From NCBI RefSeq assembly GCF_900115225.1, contig NZ_FOVR01000002.1:434001-498000 (forward strand): a stretch of DNA of 64,000 nucleotides, read 5' to 3'. Positions 1 to 9,448 of this stretch are shown in pieces; the stretch's first letter is position 1; the number at the start of each line of letters is the position of its first letter. The position numbers were made by a program, and so were the translations under genes. Under the pieces are notes generated by a model. It saw only the letters and a program-made list of their open reading frames with translations, was not told where the DNA came from and did no database searches. Origin of the DNA: Cohaesibacter marisflavi. GTDB taxonomy: Bacteria; Pseudomonadota; Alphaproteobacteria; Rhizobiales; Cohaesibacteraceae.

Positions 1-59
1 CGCTAGCCCTCTGTCTGCACGGTAAGCAGGGTCGTAAGCGAAAAGTGAGAGTTGTCGGA

Positions 60-74
60 TTAATTGTTCATTAA
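60..74. promoter_or_regulatory. Candidate CtrA-binding box before the polysaccharide cluster
   Basis: The sequence is TTAATTGTTCATTAA, an exact match to the CtrA consensus TTAA-N7-TTAA known from Caulobacter and other alphaproteobacteria. It lies about 140 bases before the flippase start, in an AT-rich stretch inside the 216-base non-coding start of the window. I see no supported gene in bases 1-216. Whether it controls the flippase or a gene left of the window is not known. Confidence 0.5.
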
Positions 75-216
75 TCATGTGTCGTAACCGAATATTTTTG
101 AAGATCCTCTAGTTTTGGTTGTCTAGGACGGGTGGGGTCAACGGTATCGAGCAGGCGATGTGCATTGGTGCGTCGATCATCTTTGGCTGTCTGGGAAGCA
201 CACAGGTAAGCAATAT

Positions 217-1620
217 ATGACAGAAGCGACACAAGTGGCCTCGACAGGGGCCATGGCCAAGATACGGCGGTTGATCGGTAGTGGAGATGCGCGGGGTCTG
301 TTTGGAACGATGGTGCTCAAAGCTGGCAGCGCTGTCATCTCCTTTGCGCTCTTCTCGCTGGCGGCGCACGCTGCCGGAGCCGTTGAATTCGGGCGCTTTT
401 CCATTCTCTTTTCGGTTCTGTCCATTTTGGCCATCGTGGCGGCATCCGGACAGGAAATGCAGGTCGTCCGTTCCTGGAATGAGTATCTGGCATCCGATCG
501 CCCCGGATTGGCCTTGGGTGCCGTGCGTTATGGCTGGATGGTCAGCTCGGCCGGCGTTCTGATCGTCTGTCTGGGCTTCTGGATCGTCTATTCCATGGAT
601 CTGCCTTTCTTCCGTGAAACCATCCAGGGCAGCAACTGGACAGCCATCTTCTCCATGGCCTTTCTGGCGGGCAACTGCCTTGCGCTTTATAGCTCCCATG
701 TGACGCGGGCTGTCGTCAGCATCAAACTGGCCGACGGACATTATGAATTCACATGGCGGGCCTTTGCCGTCCTTTTCCTGAGCATCAGTCTCTTTGTCGG
801 CCATTCGGTCACCAGCACGGAAATTCTGGCTGTTTTTGCTCTCGGGCTGGCCTTTGTTATCGCCACGCAGGCCTATGTGGTTGCTGTGCGTATCAAAAAG
901 CAGATCGGCGAGGTAACCCCCGGCTATGATGTACGCCAATGGACGCCGCGATCGGTGCGTCTTTGGCTTGCTTCCATCATGGAAGCCTCGAACCAGCATC
1001 TGGACGTGTTCCTGATCGGCCTGCTGCTCGATCCGGTTTCTGCCGGTGCCTATTTCGTCGCCGCCCGTCTCGCCAATGCGTTCGGCTTGGCGACCAGTGG
1101 CCTCAATACCTTCGGCACCCGTCGCGTACCGGGTCTCTATTTTGCGCGCCAGACCGCCGAGTTGAAGCATGCGCTCAATATGATGGCGGGCATGAGTTTG
1201 ATGATTGTCGTGGTTGGGCTGACCGCTGTGGTCATCGGTGGCGACTATATGCTGATGATTTTTGGACGCACTTACGCTGATTATTACTGGGTGTTCCTGC
1301 TGCTTGCCACTGGCACAGGTTTGACGGCCGCCAATGGAGCGGCCCCCGCATTTCTCATGTTGACCGGCCATGAAGGGCGCTATGTGACCATCGTCACATC
1401 ATCGCTTGCCCTGCGTGTGATCGGATTTTTTGTCATTATCCCGCATTTCGGCATTCTTGGTGCCGCAGCCGTGTCCGGCGCCGTCATGATCGGCATGGCG
1501 CTGCTGACAAACTATTTCTGCCGTCGCCTCACCGGTATGGATCCTTCGATCCTGCGGTTTGTGGCTGAAAGCACCGATGAAGCACCATCGGGGGCGGCAA
1601 AAGCACAACCAACTGATTGA
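217..1620 (+). CDS. Polysaccharide flippase (Wzx/MVF-like)
   Basis: A 467-residue integral membrane protein with about twelve hydrophobic segments spread along its length, the size and layout of oligosaccharide flippases that move lipid-linked repeat units across the inner membrane. An early segment has the typical 'GxxVISFALFSLAAHAAGAVEFGRFS' type pattern of this superfamily (residues about 30-55). The ATG at 217 is chosen because AGGTAAG lies six bases upstream; a longer in-frame reading from 160 has no such site. It is the first gene of a same-strand polysaccharide cluster and ends 19 bases before the glycosyltransferase. The substrate is unknown. Family assignment rests on hydrophobicity, length and context. 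Confidence 0.8.
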   Translation: MTEATQVASTGAMAKIRRLIGSGDARGLFGTMVLKAGSAVISFALFSLAAHAAGAVEFGRFSILFSVLSILAIVAASGQEMQVVRSWNEYLASDRPGLALGAVRYGWMVSSAGVLIVCLGFWIVYSMDLPFFRETIQGSNWTAIFSMAFLAGNCLALYSSHVTRAVVSIKLADGHYEFTWRAFAVLFLSISLFVGHSVTSTEILAVFALGLAFVIATQAYVVAVRIKKQIGEVTPGYDVRQWTPRSVRLWLASIMEASNQHLDVFLIGLLLDPVSAGAYFVAARLANAFGLATSGLNTFGTRRVPGLYFARQTAELKHALNMMAGMSLMIVVVGLTAVVIGGDYMLMIFGRTYADYYWVFLLLATGTGLTAANGAAPAFLMLTGHEGRYVTIVTSSLALRVIGFFVIIPHFGILGAAAVSGAVMIGMALLTNYFCRRLTGMDPSILRFVAESTDEAPSGAAKAQPTD

Positions 1621-1639
1621 TTATCATTGAGGTGATCTC

Positions 1640-2830
1640 TTGAGCAATCTGGACCAAGCTGAGCCTGACATTTCAGAAGCATCAATTGCCGATGCCGCAC
1701 AAGATGTTGCGGAGGCAGAGCGCCCCTTGCGTCTGCTTTTCATTCAGACACAGGCCGAGAATGCCGGTGCGCAGGAAATATCGCGCCTGCTTGGTGAGGG
1801 GCTGGCCCCCAAGGGCTATGACATTCAGCATCTGTTTTTCTATCGCAAGACCGATGCCTTCGACCATGCGCCCCATACCAGCTTCACCGTTGAAAAGCGT
1901 CCGCGCAGCCCCTTTGCGATCCTGCTCTTCTTCATCAAGCTGATTTTCCAGATCCGGGCGCTCAAACCGGACGTGGTGTTGACCTTTCAGCATTATGGCA
2001 ACCTGTTTGGCGCTCCGGCTGCGCGTCTTGCCGGTGTGCGTCATGTGATCGCCAATCAGGTCTCTGCGCAGGCAACGATGAACGACACGATCCGGCGTAT
2101 CGACAAGATCTGGGGCAAAATCGGACTCTATGATGTGGTGACGGTCAACTCGGTGGATACGGCAGGTGAATATGCGGACTTTCCGCCCGCCTATACGCGT
2201 CGCATCACTCATGTGCCCCATGGTTTCAAGGACAAGAGTTCAGGGCTCGGCAAGGCAGAGGCCCGTGCCCGCTTTGGTCTGTCCGATGACGTCATCCTGT
2301 TGGGGTCCATCGCGCGCCTTAACAAGCTCAAACGGCTGGAGGTGGCCATCGAGGCGCTCACCTTCAATGAATGCTGGCATCTTGTGCTAGGTGGGCAAGG
2401 CCCTGATGAAATGCGCCTACGCTCTGTGGCCAAGGCGCTCGGAGTGGAAGACCGCACCCACTTTACCGGCGAAATGGAGTCCTCCGCAGTTGGCGACCTG
2501 TTGGCAGCCATGGATATATTCCTGTTCCCGACAGAGGCGGAGACCTTCGGCCTTGCTGCCGTGGAAGCGGCCCAGACCGGCCTGCCGGTGGTTTGCAATG
2601 ATCTGCCCGTCTTGCGGGAAGTCATGAAAACCGATCTCGGCCCGTGTGCTCTGTTTGCCGATAGCGATCACCCTGAAAGCTATGCAGACCCAATCCGCAG
2701 GCTTTTGCGCGACAAGACCTTGTCTGAGCAATTGACCGAGTCTGGTCGCGCGCTCAAATCTCTTTATTCCATGTCCGCAATGGTTGGCCGCTACGAACAA
2801 TTGGTTTGCAGCGTCACCGGTCGCGGCTGA
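1640..2830 (+). CDS. Glycosyltransferase family 4
   Basis: A 396-residue retaining GT-B glycosyltransferase that would add a sugar from a nucleotide donor to a lipid-linked polysaccharide intermediate in the cytoplasm. The N-terminal half carries the acceptor-side fold (FIQTQAENAGAQEISRLL near residue 35). The C-terminal half has the GT4 signs: GSIARLNKLKRL near 222, LVLGGQGPDE near 248 and an E-x7-E motif, Glu301 to Glu309, in ETFGLAAVE. The start is TTG at 1640, supported by GAGGTGAT four bases upstream; no ATG is close. Donor sugar and linkage cannot be read from sequence. Confidence 0.88.
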   Translation: MSNLDQAEPDISEASIADAAQDVAEAERPLRLLFIQTQAENAGAQEISRLLGEGLAPKGYDIQHLFFYRKTDAFDHAPHTSFTVEKRPRSPFAILLFFIKLIFQIRALKPDVVLTFQHYGNLFGAPAARLAGVRHVIANQVSAQATMNDTIRRIDKIWGKIGLYDVVTVNSVDTAGEYADFPPAYTRRITHVPHGFKDKSSGLGKAEARARFGLSDDVILLGSIARLNKLKRLEVAIEALTFNECWHLVLGGQGPDEMRLRSVAKALGVEDRTHFTGEMESSAVGDLLAAMDIFLFPTEAETFGLAAVEAAQTGLPVVCNDLPVLREVMKTDLGPCALFADSDHPESYADPIRRLLRDKTLSEQLTESGRALKSLYSMSAMVGRYEQLVCSVTGRG

Positions 2831-2877
2831 TCTAGAACATCATTTTAATATCGCTTTTTGAAGGGAGCTCGGGGTCT

Positions 2878-4410
2878 ATGAGATATTGCCTCCATTTCGA
2901 CCCGTCCCATTGCCGTATGTGGCATGGTCGGCTTGTCGAACTCTTGTCAGCAAATGTGCAGGCACAGGTCTTTTCCTCCCGTTCGTCTGCTTCGCCGCAT
3001 CCGGCTCATGTAGAGAAGTTGCTCCGCTCTGAAGCTCATTCGCTGTTTGAGGGAAAGACCTATTTGGCATCCCCGATGACGCCTGAGGCATTAGAGGAAA
3101 AGGCGCCCGCATTGAACTCGTCTGACGAGATTGATCTGGTGATCGATCTGGTGGGCGATGGCTCGGCCCCTCAAGGCAAAAAGCGGCTAACACTGCTGTT
3201 CAACGGGTTTCCCGCTGAAGCTGCGCTCATCACCTCGATCATGGCTTCAGGCATACCGCAGATTGCCTTCATCGATGAGGAGGGCACCCTTGTCGCCACC
3301 GCAGACCCTTCGGGCGAATTGGCAAAAGGCGTCTCCGGCTCCATGGAACAAACATATGCCAGAGTGATTACGCTGCTGATGGCGTGGGTGCAAAATCCCG
3401 ACCGATGGGTCCAACCGCTTTGCACAAAAAAGGCCGAATGGCCTTCTGCCGGACAGCTCTCCAAACAAACCGTGAAAAACGGCATCAAGGCGAACCTCAA
3501 GCAGATATACTATCGTCTGTTTCTGCCAAGCCATTGGCGCATTGGCTGGCGTTGGGTGTCTGAAGCCGATGTCTGGAGCCGTCAATCCCTTGATGGTGAA
3601 CCATGGCGCGTGCTCGATGACGTGGACAATCACTTCTACGCCGATCCGGTGCCTTGGGAAAAGGACGGGGCGCATTATCTCTTTTTCGAAGATCTCGATC
3701 CCCGCACCCAGAAGGGGATTTTGTCGGTGGTCGAGATGGACGAGAACGGGCCGAAAGGCCCTGCGCGGCCTTGTCTGAAAGAGCCTTTTCATCTCTCCTA
3801 CCCCTTCCTGATCGAGCATGAGGGAGAGCTTTATATGATCCCGGAAACCTCGGCAGACGGCAAGGTGACTTTCTACCGAACTGACAGCTTTCCCGTTGGC
3901 TGGCAGCCATTCAAGACCATCCTCACCGACATTGATGCCGCTGACGTGACCATCACTCAACATGACGGGCGTTGGTGGCTCTTTTGCGTGACAAGAGATG
4001 GGGGCGGGGGCTATTCCGATTGCCTGTCTATCTTCCATGCCGATGAGCTGTTCGGCCCATGGTTTCCGCACGCGCAAAATCCGGTGCTGATCGATAAGGC
4101 AACGGCGCGGCCGGCGGGCAATTTTGTTCATATCGATGGCAGGCTCTGCCGGCCCGTGCAGGATTGCAGCAGGTCTTATGGCGCGCGCATGCAACTGGTG
4201 GAAGTTACTCACCTGTCACCGGATCACTACGAGCAAAAGACTCTCAGTATACTGGAGCCAAATGATCGCTGGCCGGGGAGAAAGCTGCATACCCTCAATC
4301 GTGCAGGACATCTTGAGGTCATCGACGGAGCCATTCTGCGCCCGCGTTTGTCATGGCTCAAAAAGCTGGCAGACCGGGTCTATCGCCCCGCCCCGCATTA
4401 TGCCCGATAG
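2878..4410 (+). CDS. GINT1-like beta-propeller protein, probable surface-sugar transferase
   Basis: A 510-residue protein with two parts. Residues about 1-210 form an alpha/beta region that I do not recognise firmly; it has weak likeness to formyltransferase-type domains. Residues about 225-490 carry repeated propeller-like motifs: FYADPVPWEKDG..YLFFED, SYPFLIEHEGELYMIPE, ADVTITQHDGRWWLFC and ATARPAGN...GRLCRPVQD. These match the domain called GINT1 N-terminal, named for plant glucosamine inositolphosphorylceramide transferase, and the wider GH43-like five-bladed fold. Bacterial members sit in surface-polysaccharide loci, as here. GGGAGCTC about ten bases before ATG 2878 supports the start. 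Reaction and substrate are unknown. Confidence 0.65.
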   Translation: MRYCLHFDPSHCRMWHGRLVELLSANVQAQVFSSRSSASPHPAHVEKLLRSEAHSLFEGKTYLASPMTPEALEEKAPALNSSDEIDLVIDLVGDGSAPQGKKRLTLLFNGFPAEAALITSIMASGIPQIAFIDEEGTLVATADPSGELAKGVSGSMEQTYARVITLLMAWVQNPDRWVQPLCTKKAEWPSAGQLSKQTVKNGIKANLKQIYYRLFLPSHWRIGWRWVSEADVWSRQSLDGEPWRVLDDVDNHFYADPVPWEKDGAHYLFFEDLDPRTQKGILSVVEMDENGPKGPARPCLKEPFHLSYPFLIEHEGELYMIPETSADGKVTFYRTDSFPVGWQPFKTILTDIDAADVTITQHDGRWWLFCVTRDGGGGYSDCLSIFHADELFGPWFPHAQNPVLIDKATARPAGNFVHIDGRLCRPVQDCSRSYGARMQLVEVTHLSPDHYEQKTLSILEPNDRWPGRKLHTLNRAGHLEVIDGAILRPRLSWLKKLADRVYRPAPHYAR

Positions 4411-4617
4411 GGGCCAATGGCAAAGAGTGGGTGATGCGTCCTCTTGCCTCATCTTCTCGAAGCAAATTAGGGGGGCTCTTGCGTGAAACTGCGGATAGCT
4501 GGGCATATGGTTAACCAAAACTCAATATGATCGCCGCATACTGGCAACCGAATAGAAGCATCTTTTGGCTTCTTGACGGTTTATATTGCAAATGTTTTCA
4601 GTTGCAGGGATTGGCGT

Positions 4618-7221
4618 ATGTTTGGACGCAAGAAAAAGAAATCTGATCTGGATTGGCAGCCGGGCGTCGACCCGGAGGCTCCTGATGCAGTTGCGGCTTC
4701 TTCTGCTGAAAACAAGGCTGACAGGAAAGCTGGAAAAAAGGCGCGTCAAAAGCAGGATGAGCCCGTTTCCTCGATTTTTCACAACAATCCACCGTCCTCC
4801 GATGTCTGGAGCGGGCTGGTGCACCCGCGTGCCATCTTGCGCTTCGTACGTCAGCAATTTTTTCTTATCTGCTCCATAGCGGTTCTGGTGGTTTTGGCCG
4901 GGCTTACCATCTTCATGATGTTGCCCGAGAAATACTCTTCCACGGCGCTTATTCTGGTTGATCCACGCCAGCCGAGGGTGACCAATTCCGACACTGGAAT
5001 TTCTGGTATTGGTGGCGATGCCGCCGCTCTGACCAGCTATGTGCAAATTATGAAAAGCGATGGCTTTCTAGCCAAAGTGGTTGAGGAACTCGGGGTCAAG
5101 GATGATCCTGACTATGCCAAAGCCCAGAATGAAACCGCGCTGATCGGCATGTTCCGCAGCAACATCTCCGCCTATCGTCAAGGTGCGACCTACATCGTGG
5201 AAGTCAGCGCAGTATCTCTCGATAAAACCCGTGCTGCCAAATATGCCAACGGAGTGGCTCAAGCCTTCGTGCGGGATCAGAAAGACTATCGCAGCAACGC
5301 CAATGAAGAAGCGGCCCAATGGCTTTCAGGGCGTCTGACCCTTCTGCATAGCAACCTCAAAAAATCGGAAGAAGCCGTCGTTGCCTATCGCGCTAAGAAC
5401 GGGATCGTCGATGCCGGTGCTCAAGGCACGCTGGATAATCAGCAATTGACCTCGCTGGTCTCCCAGCTTGGCACCGTCACAACTGAACTGGCCGACGTCA
5501 AGGCGCGCTATGATCAGGCCCGCAAGGATGGTGTGCCGGGTAGTGCCAGAGGCTCTCAGGCTGGCGAATTTGCCAATCTTGACCAGCTTATGCAGGAGCA
5601 GAACCGACTGCGCCGTGAAGCTGCCGAATTGAACCAGACCCTGGGCAGTCGTCATCCACGCATTCTGGCCAACCGCGAACAGCAAACCATCATCGCAGGC
5701 CAGATCAGGCAGGAACAGGCCCGTCTGGTGGAGCGCGCCAAGCAGGATTATGAAACCACATTGGCCAAGAAGCAGGCGCTGGAAGGCCAGTTGGCCGATT
5801 TGCGCCAACGCTCCATTATGCTCAACAAGGCCAAGGTCGAACTGGATAATCTGGAGCGTGAAGCAGCCGCAAACCGCAATCTCTATGAGCAGTTTCTGGC
5901 CCGCTACAAGGTGACCGATGAGCAGGCGCAATTCAATTTCAACGAAGCGCGCATCGTGTCCAAAGCTCCGGTTCCCATCAAATCCACCAAGCCTTCCATC
6001 AAGCTGGTCGGAGTGGCGCTTGTCATTCTTGGGCTTCTGTGCGGCTTCATCATTGCTTTGATCCGGATCGCCTTCGCCGCCCCGGAATATAGAGGCTTTC
6101 GCACTGAACAGCGTGATGCAGACCGTTGGGATGCGGGTGGAATGGCCATGGCGACACATGGGTCGATGGGGGGCGCTGCGCCCTTGCCGGCGTCTTCAGC
6201 AACCTCGCCCCGGTTCGGATATGGCCAGTCCGGCTATACCAGCAGCGGTGTGCCAGTAGCGGCTGCCGCCTTTGCTGCAGGATCAATGGCCAAAGCCAAG
6301 GATTCCTCAAAAGGGGCTGATGCGTCAGAGCAGCCAGCCTCGCATAAGGAAGGCGACGAGCCCTCTGATAAGGACCCCTCTGTTCCGGAGAAAGATGAGG
6401 TCCAAACGCTCAAGGCTCCTGACGTTGAAGAGGTTTCTGTGACAAGGCCTCGGTCCGAAGACGCTATTGCAGCGGCTCCGGAAGATGAAGGCAAGACCGA
6501 AAGCACTGAAAGCCAAGACGGCGGCTTGGATGAGCAGGGGGAAGCCCCCGCGAGAGATGAAGCCGACATGCAAGCCGACCAGGAAGCCGATCTGGAAGCA
6601 GGGCCTGTGGTTATTCAAATGCCGCACGGCGCTTCCTCGGGCAATTCTGATCTGCCGTCGGGCTCTGAACTCAATGATTTCTTTGAAGCGCTTAATGATT
6701 TTGTCAATGAGAAGGGCGACGGAGATAAGCCGAGCATGCTGGTGACCTCTACCCAACCGGGCAACGGTCTGGATATCACCACCGACATGATCACCAACTT
6801 TGCCGTTGATGAGGGCTTTCGTCCGGTTGTTATCTCGCTTCAGGAACAGCCAAGGCTGCGTCAACAGATGGGGGGCTCTGTAGTCTCTCAACAGCAAAAT
6901 GCCAAAGTGGAGCATTTCGAGGCCTTTGATCTCATTCCATTCATCGGTACGGCGGGGTTCACCGATGTTGAAGGACTTGATCTGCAGTTGGCCCAGGAAC
7001 TCTCCAGCCTTATTGATTTATGCAGGGAAACCTATGGCTTCGTGATTGTTGAAGCCCAACAAATTCTCACGCCAAACGCGTTGGAAGATTTGCTTGATCT
7101 GGTGGATTGCTGCCTGTTGGTGCTTGAAAGCGGTGAACTTAGCCCGTCCGAGATGGATGACTGGTGTGAATGGTCCGCAGATACGGGCGTTGCCCTCATC
7201 GTGGATCATACTCAAAGTTAA
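4618..7221 (+). CDS. Wzz/ExoP-type polysaccharide co-polymerase with degenerate kinase domain
   Basis: An 867-residue inner-membrane protein expected to set chain length and assist export. A basic start (MFGRKKKK) leads to a first membrane segment at about 80-103, a Wzz region, a long periplasmic coiled coil (about 235-440) and a second segment at about 463-483. An unusual linker rich in Ala, Asp and Glu follows (about 500-680). The last 160 residues align by pattern with the tyrosine-kinase domain of Wzc/ExoP, but the P-loop reads STQPGNGLDIT (about 711-721): the Lys and Ser/Thr of GKS/T are replaced by Leu and Asp, and there is no C-terminal tyrosine cluster. It is therefore probably not an active kinase. 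The start at 4618 follows GGGA; TTG 4573 is less likely. Confidence 0.8.
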   Translation: MFGRKKKKSDLDWQPGVDPEAPDAVAASSAENKADRKAGKKARQKQDEPVSSIFHNNPPSSDVWSGLVHPRAILRFVRQQFFLICSIAVLVVLAGLTIFMMLPEKYSSTALILVDPRQPRVTNSDTGISGIGGDAAALTSYVQIMKSDGFLAKVVEELGVKDDPDYAKAQNETALIGMFRSNISAYRQGATYIVEVSAVSLDKTRAAKYANGVAQAFVRDQKDYRSNANEEAAQWLSGRLTLLHSNLKKSEEAVVAYRAKNGIVDAGAQGTLDNQQLTSLVSQLGTVTTELADVKARYDQARKDGVPGSARGSQAGEFANLDQLMQEQNRLRREAAELNQTLGSRHPRILANREQQTIIAGQIRQEQARLVERAKQDYETTLAKKQALEGQLADLRQRSIMLNKAKVELDNLEREAAANRNLYEQFLARYKVTDEQAQFNFNEARIVSKAPVPIKSTKPSIKLVGVALVILGLLCGFIIALIRIAFAAPEYRGFRTEQRDADRWDAGGMAMATHGSMGGAAPLPASSATSPRFGYGQSGYTSSGVPVAAAAFAAGSMAKAKDSSKGADASEQPASHKEGDEPSDKDPSVPEKDEVQTLKAPDVEEVSVTRPRSEDAIAAAPEDEGKTESTESQDGGLDEQGEAPARDEADMQADQEADLEAGPVVIQMPHGASSGNSDLPSGSELNDFFEALNDFVNEKGDGDKPSMLVTSTQPGNGLDITTDMITNFAVDEGFRPVVISLQEQPRLRQQMGGSVVSQQQNAKVEHFEAFDLIPFIGTAGFTDVEGLDLQLAQELSSLIDLCRETYGFVIVEAQQILTPNALEDLLDLVDCCLLVLESGELSPSEMDDWCEWSADTGVALIVDHTQS

Positions 7222-7278
7222 GTATTTTCTGATATTACGACCCCTGAATGAAAAGAGTGTGGGGCTCAGGGGTATTGA

Positions 7279-8037
7279 ATGAAAGAGATTCAACAAATTA
7301 CAGTTGGTGGCTTGCCTATCGCAGTGGAAGACTGCGATGGCGCAGCGCGCACCATGCTTGATTTTGCCTATGATTGCCGAGGCAAGGAGCAAAGGCCGCT
7401 CTATGTGACCTCCGCCAATGGGCAGGTTCTTTCCATTTGCGCCCGGGATAAAGAGATCGAGGATTTGTTCCTCAAGGCCGATCTTATCCACGCCGACGGA
7501 ACCCCTTTGGTAAAAGCATCGCACCTTCTGTCCAAAACGCCCTTGCCCGAACGGGTTGCGACCACAGATCTCATCCATAACGCGGCGCGTTTGGCGGAAA
7601 AGGAAAAGGCGACCTTCTATTTTTTGGGAGCGACGGACGAGGGCATCAAGCTGGCCGTTGAGACTATGCAGCGGCTTTATCCGGATTTGCAGTTTGTCGG
7701 TTACCGCAACGGCTATGTGACCCCGCAAGAAGAGGCTGAAGTGGTCGCGCGCATCAACGAAGCCAAACCTGACATTCTATGGATCGGCATGGGAGTGCCT
7801 CTTGAGCAGCGCTTTGTGGCGCGCAATCTTGAAAAATTGACCGGGGTTGGTGCGATCAAGACCTCAGGCGGTCTGTTTGATTTTCTGTCAGGCAAGAATG
7901 CCCGTGCGCCGCAATGGATGCAGGATGTTGGCCTTGAATGGGCCTATCGCATCTATCAGGAACCGGGCCGCTTGTTCTGGCGCTATTTGACCACCAATCC
8001 GCATGCACTCTGGTTGTTGCTGACCCGAACCTGCTAG
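7279..8037 (+). CDS. WecG/TagA/CpsF family glycosyltransferase
   Basis: A 252-residue GT26-type transferase that typically adds a sugar such as N-acetylmannosamine(uronate) to a polyprenyl-linked primer at the inner face of the membrane. Family marks are TSANGQV near residue 48, ADLIHADGTPLVKAS near 70, FYFLGATDEG near 114, DILWIGMGVPLEQRFV near 165 and a C-terminal EWAYRIYQEPGRLFWRYL membrane-association segment. The start ATG 7279 follows AGGGG by a few bases. It lies 57 bases after the co-polymerase gene and 28 before the GH5 gene, so it is probably in the same operon. HfsJ of the Caulobacter holdfast pathway is of the same family. Confidence 0.88.
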   Translation: MKEIQQITVGGLPIAVEDCDGAARTMLDFAYDCRGKEQRPLYVTSANGQVLSICARDKEIEDLFLKADLIHADGTPLVKASHLLSKTPLPERVATTDLIHNAARLAEKEKATFYFLGATDEGIKLAVETMQRLYPDLQFVGYRNGYVTPQEEAEVVARINEAKPDILWIGMGVPLEQRFVARNLEKLTGVGAIKTSGGLFDFLSGKNARAPQWMQDVGLEWAYRIYQEPGRLFWRYLTTNPHALWLLLTRTC

Positions 8038-8065
8038 CATTTTCGATCACAAGGGGGCCATGTTC

Positions 8066-9301
8066 ATGTCGATGCTCGCTATAAAAAAAGCCTTCCGGCC
8101 GATTGCTCACCTTGCACATCTTGCCTATCCTGCCGGTCATATGCTGGCCGTTTTGAGTGCCGCTTTCGCGCTCTTGGGACTTGTTGCAGCGAGGGATGCA
8201 AGAGCATCTGACACTATAGTGGGGCAGCCGACGGGACTTCCTGCGTGCGAGGGTGTCTCTTCGCTTGCTGTTGGCGGTGCCGATGCCAAGCTGGCGCGTG
8301 GCTTCAATCTGCCCAATTGGGATCCTGACTACACCGGCTACAAACCCGATGACAGCCTTCTCAAGCAGCTTCACATGTTGGGCTTTACCCATATTCGTTT
8401 GCCGGTGAATGGCGAGCGTTTCATGGCGCGCTTTGCGTCTGAGCAGCAATCGGCAGTCTATATGGCCGCGCTGGATGCGGAAGTCCTAAGGCTGAGCGGC
8501 ATGGGCTATGCCGTAAGCATCGATATTCATCCCTCAGGGCGGTTCCAGCATATTCATGTTTCAGTGCCGCAAGACGGGCTTTCCCTGCTTACCGAAGCAT
8601 GGAACCGGATCGCCGAACGATCAGCGAGCTGGTCCCGATCCGATGTCTATTTCGAACTTCTTAATGAACCGGCTGCAGACGCGTCGATATGGTGGCAGCA
8701 GGCCCAGACCTTGGTAACACATCTCAATGCCATAGCCCCGGGTCGTAAATTGATCATCGGTCCGGCGATCTTTCAGCGTGTGGAAGTGCTGGCCGGTTCC
8801 GAACCGCTTGAGGGGGAGGGGCTGGTCTATGCCGTGCATTATTACGACCCCATGGATTTTACCCATCAGGGCGCGACATGGATGCAGGGGAGTTCGCTTG
8901 CTATCATCGGTCAGATGCCTTTCCCGGGGAATGCCTCGTCTCCGGCTGTGCTTAAACAGGTTGAAAAACTTAAGGCAGCTGGCATGGATGAGGCCGCCCA
9001 GACAATGCTTGACAGCTACCGTGATGGCTGGGATGCAAAGCGGATTTCTGATGCTTTCGCGATGGTCGGAGACTGGTCGCGTCGTCACCAAACGCCGGTG
9101 ATCGTCAATGAGTTTGGCACCCTGACTTTTGATGTGGACCCGCATGACCGGGCCAATTGGCTGCGCGCTGTGCGGGCAGGAGCTGAGGAAAACTGTCTGG
9201 GCTGGGCGCACTGGGATTTCTCCGACGGATTCCAGATGGTCAATCCAGAAACCACCCTGCCTGACCCGCTGGTGCTCGATTCGCTCTTGCCCAATTTTTG
9301 A
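8066..9301 (+). CDS. Secreted glycoside hydrolase family 5 (cellulase-like)
   Basis: A 411-residue protein with an N-terminal signal sequence (hydrophobic stretch HMLAVLSAAFALLGLVAA, then ARDARAS) and a GH5 TIM barrel. The acid/base is Glu201 in FELLNEPA and the nucleophile is Glu349 in VIVNEFGTL; HIRLPVNGERF near 110 and YAVHYYDPMDF near 255 also fit the family. It would cut beta-1,4-type glucans in the periplasm or outside. In polysaccharide clusters such enzymes usually trim or release the polymer. ATG 8066 is preferred because AGGGGG ends eight bases before it; ATG 8060 is too close to that site. Real substrate unknown. Confidence 0.87.
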   Translation: MSMLAIKKAFRPIAHLAHLAYPAGHMLAVLSAAFALLGLVAARDARASDTIVGQPTGLPACEGVSSLAVGGADAKLARGFNLPNWDPDYTGYKPDDSLLKQLHMLGFTHIRLPVNGERFMARFASEQQSAVYMAALDAEVLRLSGMGYAVSIDIHPSGRFQHIHVSVPQDGLSLLTEAWNRIAERSASWSRSDVYFELLNEPAADASIWWQQAQTLVTHLNAIAPGRKLIIGPAIFQRVEVLAGSEPLEGEGLVYAVHYYDPMDFTHQGATWMQGSSLAIIGQMPFPGNASSPAVLKQVEKLKAAGMDEAAQTMLDSYRDGWDAKRISDAFAMVGDWSRRHQTPVIVNEFGTLTFDVDPHDRANWLRAVRAGAEENCLGWAHWDFSDGFQMVNPETTLPDPLVLDSLLPNF

Positions 9302-9448
9302 ACTTTGCCGAGTGGAAGTTAAGAGGCGCCTGCCGATGCTGTTGCGGAGCAGTACCATGGAAGGGCTGCCAGAGGGCGCTCGTTGATGATAGGCTGGAGG
9401 CAGATTTCTTTGCTTCCTTTTCTATTGTCCCAGCCGGAGACAGCATCG

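Noticed and set aside
109-1371. Long minus-strand reading frame opposite the flippase
   Set aside because: Its product is rich in His, Gln, Gly and Arg with no domain pattern. It is the shadow of a clear membrane protein on the plus strand.
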